A stretch of DNA of 64,000 bases, from NCBI GenBank assembly GCA_902587155.1, contig CACIKE010000005.1:18981-82980 (forward strand). The letters are read 5' to 3'. Made by a program: the position numbers and the translations under genes. Of the stretch, positions 19,120 to 29,356 are shown in pieces. Positions within the stretch are counted from its first letter, which is position 1; each line of letters opens with the position of its first letter. The notes below the pieces were generated by a model. That model was not told the DNA's origin. It did no database searches and worked only from the letters and a program-made list of their open reading frames with translations. This stretch comes from an uncultured Pelagibacteraceae bacterium (GTDB taxonomy: Bacteria; Pseudomonadota; Alphaproteobacteria; Pelagibacterales; Pelagibacteraceae).

Positions 19120-21975
19120 ATGATTAAAAAGATAGTTATAAAGGGTGCAAAAGAACATAATTTAAAAAATATATCTTTAGAAATTCCAAAGGATAAATTT
19201 ATTGTAATTACCGGACTATCTGGGTCAGGAAAATCTTCATTAGCGTTTGATACAATTTATGCCGAAGGTCAAAGAAGATATGTAGAAAGTTTATCCGCGT
19301 ATGCGAGACAATTTTTAGATAAAATGAAAAAGCCGAATGTAGATCTTATTGAAGGATTAAGTCCTGCGATATCAATAGAGCAAAAAAATACATCAAAGAA
19401 TCCTAGATCTACAGTTGCAACAGTAACCGAGATTTATGATTATATGAGGGTGTTATATGCTAGAGCTGGTATTCCATATTCGCCTTTCACTGGTAAACCA
19501 ATAGAGTCACAAACAGTTAGTCAAATTGTAGATAAAATTAGAAAATTACCAAAAAAATCAACTATTTATCTTTATGCTCCTGTAGTTAGAGGAAGAAAAG
19601 GTGAATATAGAAAAGAGATTTTAAATTATAAAAAAAGAGGTTTTAGAAAAATCAAAATTGATAATGTTTTATATGATATTGAAAAAGTTCCAGAGTTAAA
19701 TAAGAAAATTAAACATGATATTTCAATACTTGTTGATAGAATAGTTCTTAACTCATCTTTAGGAAATCGACTTGCAGAAGGTATAGAGACTTCAATACAG
19801 CTAGCTAATGGTCTTTTGTTTGTTGAATATGAAGATGAAACCTTACCAAAAAAATTCAGAAAAATAGAAAAGTTAATTTTTTCAACAAAATTTGCATGTC
19901 CTGAAAGTGGATTTACCATAGAAGAAATTGAACCAAGGTTATTTTCTTTCAATAGTCCATTTGGTGCTTGTGAGGAATGTGAGGGTATCGGAATAAAGCT
20001 TAATGTTGACCCAAATTTAGTCATACCAAATGAGAAAAAAAGTATTGTTGATGGTGCAATCGAACCATGGGCAAAAACAACAACATTATATTATGCTCAA
20101 ACATTGAGTTCTTTAGCTAAGCATTATGGATTTTCTCTAGAAGAAAAATGGTCAAAATTACCAAAAAAAATTAAAGATATTATCCTTTATGGGTCTGATG
20201 ATGAGGAAATAAAATTTACATATGACGATGGTTACGAGAAATATTCACATAAAAAAACTTTTGAAGGTGTAATTAACAACTTAGAAAGAAGATACCTAGA
20301 GACAGATAGTGATTGGAAGAGAGAAGAAATTGCTCAATATCAATCAGATACCAAGTGTGAAAGATGTAATGGTCATAGATTAAAAGATGAGGCATTATGT
20401 GTAAAAATTGATGGTCTTCATATTAGTGAAGTTACAGAAAAATCAATTTCAGATGCTGCAATATGGTTTGATAATTTAAAAAATAATTTAGACAAAAGAC
20501 AAGTTAAAATTGCAGAACATATTTTAAAAGAAATTAACGAAAGATTAAATTTTTTACTTAATGTTGGTCTTGATTATCTTACTCTTTCAAGAGAGTCTGG
20601 AACTTTATCTGGTGGTGAAGCACAAAGAATAAGATTAGCATCACAAATCGGTTCTGGTTTAACTGGTGTTTTATATGTTTTGGATGAACCATCAATAGGT
20701 CTTCATCAAAAAGATAATGTAAAGCTTATCAATGCCTTAAAAAGATTAAGAGATTTAGGCAATACAGTTATAGTAGTCGAACATGATACTGAAACAATGG
20801 AGAATGCAGATCATATAATTGATCTTGGACCAGAAGCCGGTAATAGAGGTGGTGAAGTTGTTGCATCAGGTTCAATAAAAGAAATAAGTCAAAATCAAAA
20901 TAGCATAACTGGAAAATATTTATCAAACAAATTTAAAATAAATGTACCATCAAAAAGAAGATTAGCTAAGAATGGAAGATTTTTAGAAATTACAGGTGCA
21001 ACCGGAAATAATCTTAATAATGTAAACTTAAAAATTCCATTAGGAAGTTTAACTTGTGTAACAGGAGTATCAGGTAGTGGAAAATCTACTCTTGTGTTAC
21101 AGACTCTCTACAACGCTTTAAATCTTACATTAAATAATAACAAATCAAGAAAAATTCCAAAACCCTTTAAAGGTTTTAAAGGAACAGAGTTAGTTGATAA
21201 GATAATCGATATTGATCAATCACCAATCGGAAGAACTCCTAGATCTAATCCAGCGACCTATACTGGTGCTTTTGGTCCTATAAGAGATTGGTTTACGGGA
21301 TTACCTGAATCAAAATCTAGAGGTTACAAACCTGGAAGATTTTCATTTAATGTAAAAGGTGGAAGATGTGAAGCATGTGAAGGAGATGGGGTCATTACTT
21401 ATGAAATGCATTTTTTGCCAGATGTTTATATTCAATGTGATGAATGTAAAGGCACTAGATATAACAGGGAAACTCTAGAAATTAAGTTTAAAGATAAAAG
21501 TATTGCTGATGTTTTGAATATGACTGTCGATGAAGGATGTGAATATTTTGAAAATATATCTAATATTAAAACAAAATTACTAACATTAAAGAAAGTTGGT
21601 TTAGGGTATATCAAAATTGGCCAACAAGCTACAACTCTATCAGGAGGTGAGGCTCAAAGAATTAAGTTAGCAAAAGAATTATCAAAAAGATCTACAGGAA
21701 GAACGATGTACATACTAGATGAACCAACTACTGGATTACATCAACATGACATAAAAAAGTTACTTGAAATTCTCCATACATTTGTTGCCTTAGGAAATAC
21801 TGTTGTTGTAATTGAACACAATTTAGATGTGATAAAAACAGCTGATTATATTGTTGATATGGGCCCCGAAGGTGGTGTCAAAGGTGGAAAAATTATCGCA
21901 GAAGGAAAGCCAGAAGAAATTTGTAAAATTAATGAGAGTTATACTGGTAAATTTTTAAAACCACTTTTAAACTAA
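19120..21975 (+). CDS. uvrA: UvrABC excinuclease subunit A
   Basis: Damage-recognition ATPase of nucleotide excision repair, 951 residues. There are two ABC ATPase modules: Walker [10 protein letters not shown] near residue 33 and GVSGSGKST in the second half. Signatures [12 protein letters not shown] and [12 protein letters not shown] are both present. Zinc-finger CxxC pairs (CEECEG ... CERCNG; CEACEG ... CDECKG) are intact. Normal length. It is divergent from ssb and followed after 44 bp by the PuuD-like gene. Confidence 0.98.
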   Translation: MIKKIVIKGAKEHNLKNISLEIPKDKFIVITGLSGSGKSSLAFDTIYAEGQRRYVESLSAYARQFLDKMKKPNVDLIEGLSPAISIEQKNTSKNPRSTVATVTEIYDYMRVLYARAGIPYSPFTGKPIESQTVSQIVDKIRKLPKKSTIYLYAPVVRGRKGEYRKEILNYKKRGFRKIKIDNVLYDIEKVPELNKKIKHDISILVDRIVLNSSLGNRLAEGIETSIQLANGLLFVEYEDETLPKKFRKIEKLIFSTKFACPESGFTIEEIEPRLFSFNSPFGACEECEGIGIKLNVDPNLVIPNEKKSIVDGAIEPWAKTTTLYYAQTLSSLAKHYGFSLEEKWSKLPKKIKDIILYGSDDEEIKFTYDDGYEKYSHKKTFEGVINNLERRYLETDSDWKREEIAQYQSDTKCERCNGHRLKDEALCVKIDGLHISEVTEKSISDAAIWFDNLKNNLDKRQVKIAEHILKEINERLNFLLNVGLDYLTLSRESGTLSGGEAQRIRLASQIGSGLTGVLYVLDEPSIGLHQKDNVKLINALKRLRDLGNTVIVVEHDTETMENADHIIDLGPEAGNRGGEVVASGSIKEISQNQNSITGKYLSNKFKINVPSKRRLAKNGRFLEITGATGNNLNNVNLKIPLGSLTCVTGVSGSGKSTLVLQTLYNALNLTLNNNKSRKIPKPFKGFKGTELVDKIIDIDQSPIGRTPRSNPATYTGAFGPIRDWFTGLPESKSRGYKPGRFSFNVKGGRCEACEGDGVITYEMHFLPDVYIQCDECKGTRYNRETLEIKFKDKSIADVLNMTVDEGCEYFENISNIKTKLLTLKKVGLGYIKIGQQATTLSGGEAQRIKLAKELSKRSTGRTMYILDEPTTGLHQHDIKKLLEILHTFVALGNTVVVIEHNLDVIKTADYIVDMGPEGGVKGGKIIAEGKPEEICKINESYTGKFLKPLLN

Positions 21976-22019
21976 GAAAAAATCATTGTTAAACTTTATC
22001 AAAATTAGTATATTTAAAC

Positions 22020-22622
22020 ATGGATAAACTATTAGCCTCTTTACCAAGAACAATACACGCTTCACTAGCCTTAGCTGTGATTGTTTTTTTTGGATTATTC
22101 TATCAAAATGACGGATTTAGTTTTGATAGACTTTTCTGGTCATGGTTAACAAGATTTTTTCACGTCGTGGTAGCTATAATGTGGATAGGTCTCTTGTGGT
22201 ATTTTAATTTTGTACAAATCCCGAACATGAGTAAAATTCCAGATGAACAAAAACCAGCAATTGGTAAAGTTATTGCTCCAGCTGCTCTTTTTTACTTTAG
22301 ATGGGCAGCAGCACTTACAATTGTATCAGGATTTATATTAGCATGGTTAAATGGATATCTTCATGACGCTATGACTTTAAGTATAGGCTCAGGGGTACCA
22401 AAACACACTGCAATTGGAATTGGTATGTGGTTGGGTGTTGTTATGGCTTTTAATGTATGGTTTGTAATTTGGCCAAATCAAAAAAAAGCTTTAGGTATAG
22501 TAGAATGTGAACCTGAGGTAAAAGCAAAATCAGCTAAAACAGCAATGTTGTTTTCAAGAACAAATACTTTGTTATCTCTACCGATGCTACTTTCAATGGT
22601 AGCTGCTCAAAATTTATATTAG
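22020..22622 (+). CDS. PuuD-like (urate hydroxylase membrane-domain) protein
   Basis: Integral membrane protein of 200 residues with about five to six hydrophobic spans. It resembles the N-terminal membrane domain of the PuuD family (SWLTRFFHVVVAIMWIGLLW; AIGIGMWLGVVMAFNVWFVIWPNQ). Full PuuD proteins are near 400 residues with a C-terminal cytochrome c domain; here that domain and any CxxCH are absent. Conserved His/Trp in the membrane suggest a haem- or redox-linked role, but urate oxidation is not supported by neighbours (no purine-degradation genes). Its stop overlaps secF by 4 bp, convergent. Confidence 0.7.
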   Translation: MDKLLASLPRTIHASLALAVIVFFGLFYQNDGFSFDRLFWSWLTRFFHVVVAIMWIGLLWYFNFVQIPNMSKIPDEQKPAIGKVIAPAALFYFRWAAALTIVSGFILAWLNGYLHDAMTLSIGSGVPKHTAIGIGMWLGVVMAFNVWFVIWPNQKKALGIVECEPEVKAKSAKTAMLFSRTNTLLSLPMLLSMVAAQNLY

Positions 22623-23503
22623 TTTTTATCTTCTCTAAGGACTGTTTTTTGAGACACATTTAGTCTTACCAACACTGTGTTTGCAATATAAATTGATGAA
22701 TAAGTCCCAAAAATTACCCCGAATATCATAGCTAAAGAAAAACCTTTTAAAACCTCGCCACCAAAAAAGAATATTGAAAGCAACGCTAATAGAGTCGTTA
22801 CAGAAGTTATCAAAGTACGAGACAAAGTTTCGTTAATAGAGATATTTGTTAACTCAAAAATTTTAATATCAGAATATTTTCTTAAATTTTCTCTTACTCT
22901 ATCGAAAATAACAACTGTATCATTCATTGAATAACCAACTATTGTGAGTACAGCTGCAATTATTGAAAGATTAATCTCTAGACCCAATAAAGAAAAGAGA
23001 CCAAGTGTAACAATGACATCATGGAATAAAGCTACTATGGCACCTAAGCTAAATTGCCATTCAAATCTTATCCAAATATAGACAAGCATCAAAAATAAAG
23101 CCACTGATATTGCAATAACACCTGATCTTAATAATTCAGCACTAACTTTAGGACCAACATTTTCTACTCTTCTGAAATTGAAGCTGTTCCCGAATGATTT
23201 ATCTAAATTCTTCTTAATTTCTTCAATTACATTTTTATTTTCATTATTTTCAAACTTAATTAAAAAATCAGTCTCATTACCAAAGTTTTTAACAGATACA
23301 TCGCCCAAATTCATTTGACTTAAATTATCCCTTAGTGAGGAAACATTAATCTTACTGTCTGTAGATCTTAATTCAATAAGAGTTCCACCTTTAAAATCTA
23401 TTCCAAAATTTAAACCTTTAAACGTAAGTAATAATAAAGAAACAATTACTAAAGATACTGAAAGAATATTAAATTTATTATAATATTTGTTAAAGGCTAT
23501 CAT
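22619..23503 (-). CDS. secF: Protein translocase subunit SecF
   Basis: Inner-membrane partner of SecD that uses proton-motive force to complete export through SecYEG; 294 residues. Six spans surround a periplasmic loop. GIDFKGGTLIE in the first part, and VGYSMNDTVVIFDRVREN, are the SecF signatures. It lies one base downstream of secD, so the pair is cotranscribed with yajC. Confidence 0.96.
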   Translation of the reverse strand: MIAFNKYYNKFNILSVSLVIVSLLLLTFKGLNFGIDFKGGTLIELRSTDSKINVSSLRDNLSQMNLGDVSVKNFGNETDFLIKFENNENKNVIEEIKKNLDKSFGNSFNFRRVENVGPKVSAELLRSGVIAISVALFLMLVYIWIRFEWQFSLGAIVALFHDVIVTLGLFSLLGLEINLSIIAAVLTIVGYSMNDTVVIFDRVRENLRKYSDIKIFELTNISINETLSRTLITSVTTLLALLSIFFFGGEVLKGFSLAMIFGVIFGTYSSIYIANTVLVRLNVSQKTVLREDKN

Positions 23504-25057
23504 CTAAATCAGTCCCTCTTTTTCTTTATTTTTCGATACATACAAAACGGTCAATAATCTTGCTATAAAATAGACAGTGAATAATGTTGTAAATATCCCA
23601 ATTCCTAGTGTTAATGAAAAACCTTTAATTGGACCTGATCCCATAAAGAATAAAATAATCGCTGCTAATAAAGTAGTAATATTCGCATCTAATATAGCAG
23701 TTCTGGATTTTGTATAACCACTATCAAATGCTATTAAATTATTTTTTTCACTCTTTAACTCCTCTTTAATTCTTTCAAAAATTAGAACATTTGCATCAAC
23801 AGCCATACCCACGGTAAGAATTATTCCTGCTATACCAGGTAATGTTAAAGTTGCTTCAAAAATAGTTAGTATTCCAACTAATATGAAAAGATTTAAAATT
23901 AAAGCAATATTAGTGATGATTCCAAAGATTTTATATTTAACAAAAATATAAAGTATGACCAATATAAAACCAATTAACAAAGCAATCATTCCTGCGTTTA
24001 TAGAGTCCTGTCCTAAATCTGGACCAACAGTTCTTTCTTCAATAATATTTAGAGGGGCAGGTAATGCACCTGATCTTAAAAGTAAGGCAAGATCAGTTGC
24101 TGATTGAAATGTAAATCCTCCACTGATTTGGCCAGAACCGGTAGCAATTGTGTCTCTGATAACTGGAGCACTAATAACTTTTCCATCCAAAACTATAGCT
24201 AATCTTTTACCAATACCTGTAGAGGTGGCTTTACCAAATCTTTTTGCTCCTACCCTATCCAGTGAAAAGGTCACAACAGTCTCATTGTTTTCTGTATCCA
24301 TTCTTGGTTGAGCATCTAAAAGATTTTCACCACTTAGTATAATTCTTTTACTAACTATTGCTTCCTCGGTACCATCTTCAAATTCTAATTTTTCTGCACC
24401 GAATGAACCTTCGGTATCATTGGTAACAAATCTAAATGTTAAATTTGCAGTTTTTCCAAGTAAAGATTTTATTCTCATTGGATCATCTAATCCTGGTAAC
24501 TCAACTAATATTCTATCATTACCTCTTTTTAAAATATTGGGTTCATTTGTACCGATTTCATCTATCCTTCTTCTAACTATTTCTAGCGCTTGATCTTGAG
24601 ATGATGTTTTTAGATTAATAATTCCTTGCTTTGAGAAAGAAACCTTAAAAAAATTATTTTCCTCAACTATATCTAATTGATGTGATTTAAATCTTTGGTA
24701 ATAAGGATTTAATTCACTTTCTTCTGACGCAAATTCATCCAAGATAGTTTGTTTTGAATTTTCATCTGAAGTAAATGATAAGGTCTGATTTGAAAGTTTA
24801 AAATTTGTAATTCTGACATTTTTTTCTTTAAAAAAATTTCTTATCGTAACTGTTAAATTTTGAAGTTTTTGTTCGATTACTGGATCATTATTAATTTCCA
24901 GCAAAAGATAAGATCCTCCTTGTAGATCTAAACCTAAATTAATTTTTTTATTTAATATTTTATTATCAAAATTAAAAAGGTTTGATAAAGCAAATATAAT
25001 AAAAAGTAAGGAAATTAAAGTAATAAAAATAATTCTTAGTTTTGAAAAATATAACAC
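23504..25057 (-). CDS. secD: Protein translocase subunit SecD
   Basis: Larger member of the SecDF export motor, 517 residues. The N-terminal span is followed by LGLDLQGGSYLLLEI, a large periplasmic domain with ALEIVRRRIDEIGTNEP and ILVELPGLDDP, then five spans with GMAVDANVLIFERIKEE. Order yajC-secD-secF and the 16-bp gap after yajC are standard. Confidence 0.97.
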   Translation of the reverse strand: MLYFSKLRIIFITLISLLFIIFALSNLFNFDNKILNKKINLGLDLQGGSYLLLEINNDPVIEQKLQNLTVTIRNFFKEKNVRITNFKLSNQTLSFTSDENSKQTILDEFASEESELNPYYQRFKSHQLDIVEENNFFKVSFSKQGIINLKTSSQDQALEIVRRRIDEIGTNEPNILKRGNDRILVELPGLDDPMRIKSLLGKTANLTFRFVTNDTEGSFGAEKLEFEDGTEEAIVSKRIILSGENLLDAQPRMDTENNETVVTFSLDRVGAKRFGKATSTGIGKRLAIVLDGKVISAPVIRDTIATGSGQISGGFTFQSATDLALLLRSGALPAPLNIIEERTVGPDLGQDSINAGMIALLIGFILVILYIFVKYKIFGIITNIALILNLFILVGILTIFEATLTLPGIAGIILTVGMAVDANVLIFERIKEELKSEKNNLIAFDSGYTKSRTAILDANITTLLAAIILFFMGSGPIKGFSLTLGIGIFTTLFTVYFIARLLTVLYVSKNKEKEGLI

Positions 25058-25073
25058 TTTAAATTCAAAAAAA

Positions 25074-25361
25074 TTATTTTTTTACTTCTTGAGAGTTCAT
25101 TAGACTTTGAACACCAGTGCCTCTAATCACCTCAACTGTTACGTTGTCAGCAATCTCTACTTCAATTTTATCATTATCTACAACTCTAGAAATCGTTCCT
25201 GTAATACCACCAGACGTTACAATTTTGTCACCTTTTTTTAAGCTCTCAACCATGGCTTTATGTTCTTTAACTTTTTTTTGCTGAGGTCTTATTAAGAAAA
25301 AATAAAAAATAACAAAAATTAAAATTAATGGTATAAATTGTCCTATTCCTGCACTATCCAT
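25074..25361 (-). CDS. yajC: Preprotein translocase accessory subunit YajC
   Basis: Single-span inner-membrane protein of 95 residues bound to SecDF. One hydrophobic segment (about residues 8-25) is followed by LIRPQQKKVKEH and LKKGDKIVTSGGITGTI, the family signatures. An AAGGAG ribosome-binding site lies just before the ATG. It leads the yajC-secD-secF operon. Confidence 0.96.
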   Translation of the reverse strand: MDSAGIGQFIPLILIFVIFYFFLIRPQQKKVKEHKAMVESLKKGDKIVTSGGITGTISRVVDNDKIEVEIADNVTVEVIRGTGVQSLMNSQEVKK

Positions 25362-25415
25362 AAAACTCCTTAATTAAAATTGATTATTTATACTATCTAA
25401 AAGATTAAAACAACT

Positions 25416-26675
25416 TTATTTGACAGAAATTTTTTCCAAATTGTCCATATACGGTCTTAAAACTTTTGGAATTATTATTGAACCATCTTTTTGTTGATAA
25501 TTTTCTATAACTGCTATTAAAGTTCTACCCACAGCTAGACCACTCCCATTTAAAGTACCAACATAAAGAGTTTCTTTTTTCTGATTCTTATATCTTGCTT
25601 TCATTCTCACAGCTTGAAAAGTTGAACAAGATGAACAAGAAGAAATTTCTCTATATTTTTTCTCTGAAGGTAGCCAAACTTCAATGTCATAAGTTTTTTC
25701 AGCACTAAATCCCATGTCACCGCTGCATAGGATCATTTTTCTGTATGGTAATTCTAATAGATCTAAAATTGATGTTGCACATTTCGTCATTCTCTCAAGT
25801 TCTTCTAGACATTTTTCTTGTTCGACGATACTAACCATTTCAACTTTGTAAAACTGATGCTGTCTAATCATACCCTTTGTATCTTTGCCATAACTACCTG
25901 CCTCTTTTCTGAAGCATGGTGTAGATGCAACAAATCTCATTGGAAGATCTTTTTGATTAATCATCTTATCTTTAACAATGTTAGTTAAAATCACTTCTGC
26001 AGTAGGTATCAAAAACTTTCTTTCCCCATTATCATCTAGTTTGATTTCAAATTGATCATTCTCAAATTTAGGAAGTTGACCTGTACCAAACATTGTACTT
26101 TCAGAAGCGAATAAAGGTGGTGAAATTTCTTCATAACCATTTTTTAAAATGTGCAAATCTAGCATGAAATTTGAAATAGCCCTTTCTAATAAGGCCAGTT
26201 TATTTTTTACGAATACAAACCGTGCACCTGTAGTTTTTGTGGCTAGGTCAAAATCAAGCATTCCAAGTTTTTCACCTAATTCATAATGTGATAAAGGTTT
26301 AAAATCAAAATTTGGTATTTGACCTGATTTCATTATTTCTACGTTATCATTTTCATTTTTTCCATTCGGAACATCTTTATGAGGAATATTTGGGATAAAT
26401 GATAAAATCTTATCTAGTTGGTCTTTTATTATTTTTTGCTGTTTTGATATTTCGTCTATTTCATTTGAAATTTCTTTTGATTTTTTAAATAATTTTTCAT
26501 CTTTAGATTTTGAAATCTCTTTTTTTTCATTTTCCAAAGACTCTTTTTTTTGGATAAAATTTCTATTTTTGATATCTAAGTCTTTAAGTTCATTAAAATC
26601 TATTTTAAGAAATCTACCTTTTAGTGCGTTTTTAAAATCATCAAAATTTTTTCTTATTTCCTTTAAGTTATGCAT
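25416..26675 (-). CDS. serS: Seryl-tRNA synthetase
   Basis: Class II synthetase charging tRNA-Ser, 419 residues. The N-terminal long coiled-coil arm (about residues 30-100, Lys/Glu rich) contacts the long variable arm of tRNA-Ser. Motif 2 is FRKEAGSYGKDTKGMIRQHQF and motif 3 is LNGSGLAVGRTLIAVIENY. The start overlaps the tatC end by 8 bp. The cognate tRNA-Ser(UGA) gene is at 9.7 kb. Confidence 0.97.
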   Translation of the reverse strand: MHNLKEIRKNFDDFKNALKGRFLKIDFNELKDLDIKNRNFIQKKESLENEKKEISKSKDEKLFKKSKEISNEIDEISKQQKIIKDQLDKILSFIPNIPHKDVPNGKNENDNVEIMKSGQIPNFDFKPLSHYELGEKLGMLDFDLATKTTGARFVFVKNKLALLERAISNFMLDLHILKNGYEEISPPLFASESTMFGTGQLPKFENDQFEIKLDDNGERKFLIPTAEVILTNIVKDKMINQKDLPMRFVASTPCFRKEAGSYGKDTKGMIRQHQFYKVEMVSIVEQEKCLEELERMTKCATSILDLLELPYRKMILCSGDMGFSAEKTYDIEVWLPSEKKYREISSCSSCSTFQAVRMKARYKNQKKETLYVGTLNGSGLAVGRTLIAVIENYQQKDGSIIIPKVLRPYMDNLEKISVK

Positions 26676-27438
26676 TAGAATCTTTAAATTTCTTATCCTC
26701 TATAAACTTTACAGAAAAAATTGATAATTCATATAAAATTAATAATGGAATCGCTAAACCAATTTGGGTTATAGGGTCAGGCGGTGTTAATAATGCTGCT
26801 GCTGCAAAAATTATAACTACAACGTATTTTCTTCTTTTCTTTAAAAATTCAGAATCAACAACACCAATTCTAGCTAGTAAACTTAAAACCACAGGTAATT
26901 GAAAACTTATACCAAAAGCGAAAATAAGTTTCATGACTAATGATAAATACTCATTTACCTTAGCTTCAAGTTGTATCGGTAAATTTGTGGATAAACCTGT
27001 GCTTTCAAATGATAAAAAAAACTTTATCGCTAAAGGCATTATCAAATAATAAACTAACATCCCTCCAAGAAAAAAAAGTACTGGAGTTAATATTAGATAA
27101 GGTAATATTGCATGTTTTTCATGTTTATATAAACCAGGCGCTATAAATTTCCAAATTTGCATAAGTATAAACGGGCAAGTGACAAAGAATGCTGTAAAGA
27201 AAGAAATCTTTAGATATGTTAAAAAAGTTTCTTGAAGAGCGGTAAATATTAATCGTCTGTCAGTTCCATCATCTTTAACGGCTTGGGCGAAAGGATCTAC
27301 TAAAAAACCATATAAATGTTCTGCAAAAAAATAACATCCAACAAAAAAAACAATTAGAAAAATAAAACTATGTATAAGTCTTTTTCTTAGTTCAGCTAAA
27401 TGGCTTACAAAACCACCCTCTTTATCATTCTGATTCAT
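26668..27438 (-). CDS. tatC: Twin-arginine translocase subunit TatC
   Basis: Receptor and core of the Tat pathway for folded proteins, 256 residues with six membrane spans. Start region SHLAELRKRLIHS and the FxxE-type loop near QETFLTYLKIS are typical, as is DPITQIGLAIPL near the end. It overlaps both tatB (14 bp) and serS. A likely client in this window is the M48 protease with its RRKFL signal. Confidence 0.96.
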   Translation of the reverse strand: MNQNDKEGGFVSHLAELRKRLIHSFIFLIVFFVGCYFFAEHLYGFLVDPFAQAVKDDGTDRRLIFTALQETFLTYLKISFFTAFFVTCPFILMQIWKFIAPGLYKHEKHAILPYLILTPVLFFLGGMLVYYLIMPLAIKFFLSFESTGLSTNLPIQLEAKVNEYLSLVMKLIFAFGISFQLPVVLSLLARIGVVDSEFLKKRRKYVVVIIFAAAALLTPPDPITQIGLAIPLLILYELSIFSVKFIEDKKFKDSNA

Positions 27439-27640
27439 GTTTTTTTTCTTCTTTTTTTTCTATTTTATCATTTTCAATATCAATATTTGAAACTTCATTT
27501 TGGACATTATTGATATAATTCTTAATTGTACCAATCCATGAGCCAACTTTTTTTAACATTATTGGAAAATCTTTTGGTCCAAGAACAACAATAGCTATTG
27601 CTACAATAATTAAAATCTCAAACCAACCAATAGTAGGCAT
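27425..27640 (-). CDS. tatB: Twin-arginine translocase subunit TatB (short form)
   Basis: 71-residue TatA/B-family protein: one N-terminal span (residues 4-22, IGWFEILIIVAIAIVVLGP) and an amphipathic helix, then a charged tail rich in Glu/Lys. The Glu at position 8 and the LGP hinge favour TatB. It is about half the usual length because the tail is cut short, as in other streamlined genomes. Order tatA-tatB-tatC supports the call. Confidence 0.9.
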   Translation of the reverse strand: MPTIGWFEILIIVAIAIVVLGPKDFPIMLKKVGSWIGTIKNYINNVQNEVSNIDIENDKIEKKEEKKHESE

Positions 27641-27645
27641 GTGAT

Positions 27646-27846
27646 TTAATCTTTTTTGTTATTATCTTGATTATCTTCGGAAATATTTTTAGGTTCGTTG
27701 TCATCAGTAACATCTGATGCCATACCTTTTTTGAAGCTCTTAATTCCTTTAGCAACATCTCCCATCAGACTTGAGATCTTACCTCTTCCAAAAAGTAAAA
27801 CTACAAGTATAACAACAATTGCTATCTGCCAAATTCCTATGCTCAT
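27646..27846 (-). CDS. tatA: Twin-arginine translocase subunit TatA
   Basis: 66-residue pore-forming Tat component. The span [18 protein letters not shown] is followed by the amphipathic helix [19 protein letters not shown] and an acidic tail ([10 protein letters not shown]). FGxGKI and the FKKG ending are diagnostic for TatA. It is 5 bp upstream of tatB and starts the tat gene set after scpB. Confidence 0.95.
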   Translation of the reverse strand: MSIGIWQIAIVVILVVLLFGRGKISSLMGDVAKGIKSFKKGMASDVTDDNEPKNISEDNQDNNKKD

Positions 27847-27902
27847 AGAAAAGTTATATATCTTTTATTCTCAATTTAAAAGTGACTTTTTTTTAACCTA
27901 AG

Positions 27903-28610
27903 TTATGAATTCTTATTTTTCTCCTCAGAGTCTAAAGTGCTACTTAGCATTTCATCAATATTTGAATAAATATCCTCTTTTTTACCATCTTGTTTCTCTT
28001 TATAAAATTTACCAGTTCCAAAAATTGCATTATCAATATTTGTACTATCGATAAGACCAGCGGCACCCAATTCATCAACGGTTGGTAAATCGGATAACTT
28101 TTGAAGATTGAAATGACTTAAAAAATCATCAGTCGTGACATATTGAATTGGTTTTCCAGGGACATCTTTTCTACCACCTGGTTTTACCCAGTTTAACTCC
28201 ATCAAAATTTCAAGAGTATTTGTGCCGAATGCAACACCTCTAATTTCCTCAATTTCAGCACGTGTTACTGGTTGATGATAAACAATGATTGCAAGTGTTT
28301 CAATTGCAGCTCTTGATAATTTTTTTTCAACAGTTTTTTCCTGTTTCATAATTTCAGAAAGATTTGGCGATGTTCTAAATGACCATTTTTTTGAGATACA
28401 CACTAAATTAATACCTCGATTGGAATATTCGTTTTGTAATTTTAATAAAATTTTTTCGACATTAGTTTTTTTTGAAATCTTATTTTCTATAGTTTCAATA
28501 TCAAGTGGCTCAGCAGCTGCAAAAACTATTGCTTCAATTTCTTTTTCAATTGAAGATAATTTATTAGGAAAATCAATAACATTATCTTTTTTAGTATTTC
28601 TTTTATTCAT
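27903..28610 (-). CDS. scpB: Segregation and condensation protein ScpB
   Basis: Kleisin-associated winged-helix protein of the SMC-ScpAB condensin, 235 residues. AIETLAIIVYHQPVTRAEIEEIRGV is split here into its recognisable halves ALAIIVYHQP-like and TRAEIEEIRGV; LMELNWVKPGGRKDVPGKP and YVTTDDFLSHF match the family C-terminal domain. It directly follows scpA (shared base) and precedes tatA. Confidence 0.95.
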   Translation of the reverse strand: MNKRNTKKDNVIDFPNKLSSIEKEIEAIVFAAAEPLDIETIENKISKKTNVEKILLKLQNEYSNRGINLVCISKKWSFRTSPNLSEIMKQEKTVEKKLSRAAIETLAIIVYHQPVTRAEIEEIRGVAFGTNTLEILMELNWVKPGGRKDVPGKPIQYVTTDDFLSHFNLQKLSDLPTVDELGAAGLIDSTNIDNAIFGTGKFYKEKQDGKKEDIYSNIDEMLSSTLDSEEKNKNS

Positions 28611-29347
28611 TATTTTTCCTTAATAAAAATATCATCAAATAAATTTTCTTGTTTAATTTTTAAGTTACCTTCTTTCACAAGTTCAAGTGATCCTGCAAAA
28701 ATACCTGCTGTACCAGTTTTTTTATATTTTGTAATACTCTTAAAATTTTTAGGTATCAAGTCCTCTAATTTTTTCCAATCAGTTAGTTTTCCAAAAAAAT
28801 CTCTGATTGTTTTAATCCCCTCTTCAGTTGTAAAAACAGGGAGTTTAGGAATATTTATTTTTTGAAAATCTTTAGTCATAATAATAGTTGAATATGTTTT
28901 TAGTAATTCAAATAAATTTACTTTAATTTCACTGTTATAAATGGGTCTAATGCCTGCCCTAACACCTCTGGTTCTGATTTCACGACCTAATCTTTTACGT
29001 TTTAACATTTGTTCAGATAATAATCTGATTAATTCTAATTTTTTAAGTTGGAGTTTTAATTTTTCTGCCACTTCTTGAACTTTAAACTCCTCCTCAGGTG
29101 TTCCAGGTAAAAGAAGTTTAGATTTCAAATAAGCAAGCCATGTGGCCATAAGTAAATACTCAGAGGCGGACTCTAGATTTAGATTTTTTTGGTTTGTTAT
29201 AAAATCATGAAATTGATCTGCTAGTTTTGTAATAGAAATATTTTCTAAATTCACCTTTTGAGATTTTGCAAGGTCTAACAATATATCTAATGGACCGTTA
29301 TAATTTTCAATATCAACACTAAAAAGTGAGGAATCATTTTCTGTCAT
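28610..29347 (-). CDS. scpA: Segregation and condensation protein ScpA
   Basis: Kleisin subunit of bacterial condensin, 245 residues. The N-terminal YNGPLDILLDLAKSQKVNL binds the SMC neck, and YLLMATWLAYLKSKLLLP is the next family signature. The C-terminal winged helix contains KTGTAGIFAGSLELVKEG. It lies between nagZ and scpB, as in most alphaproteobacteria. Confidence 0.95.
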   Translation of the reverse strand: MTENDSSLFSVDIENYNGPLDILLDLAKSQKVNLENISITKLADQFHDFITNQKNLNLESASEYLLMATWLAYLKSKLLLPGTPEEEFKVQEVAEKLKLQLKKLELIRLLSEQMLKRKRLGREIRTRGVRAGIRPIYNSEIKVNLFELLKTYSTIIMTKDFQKINIPKLPVFTTEEGIKTIRDFFGKLTDWKKLEDLIPKNFKSITKYKKTGTAGIFAGSLELVKEGNLKIKQENLFDDIFIKEK

Positions 29348-29356
29348 AAGCGAATA

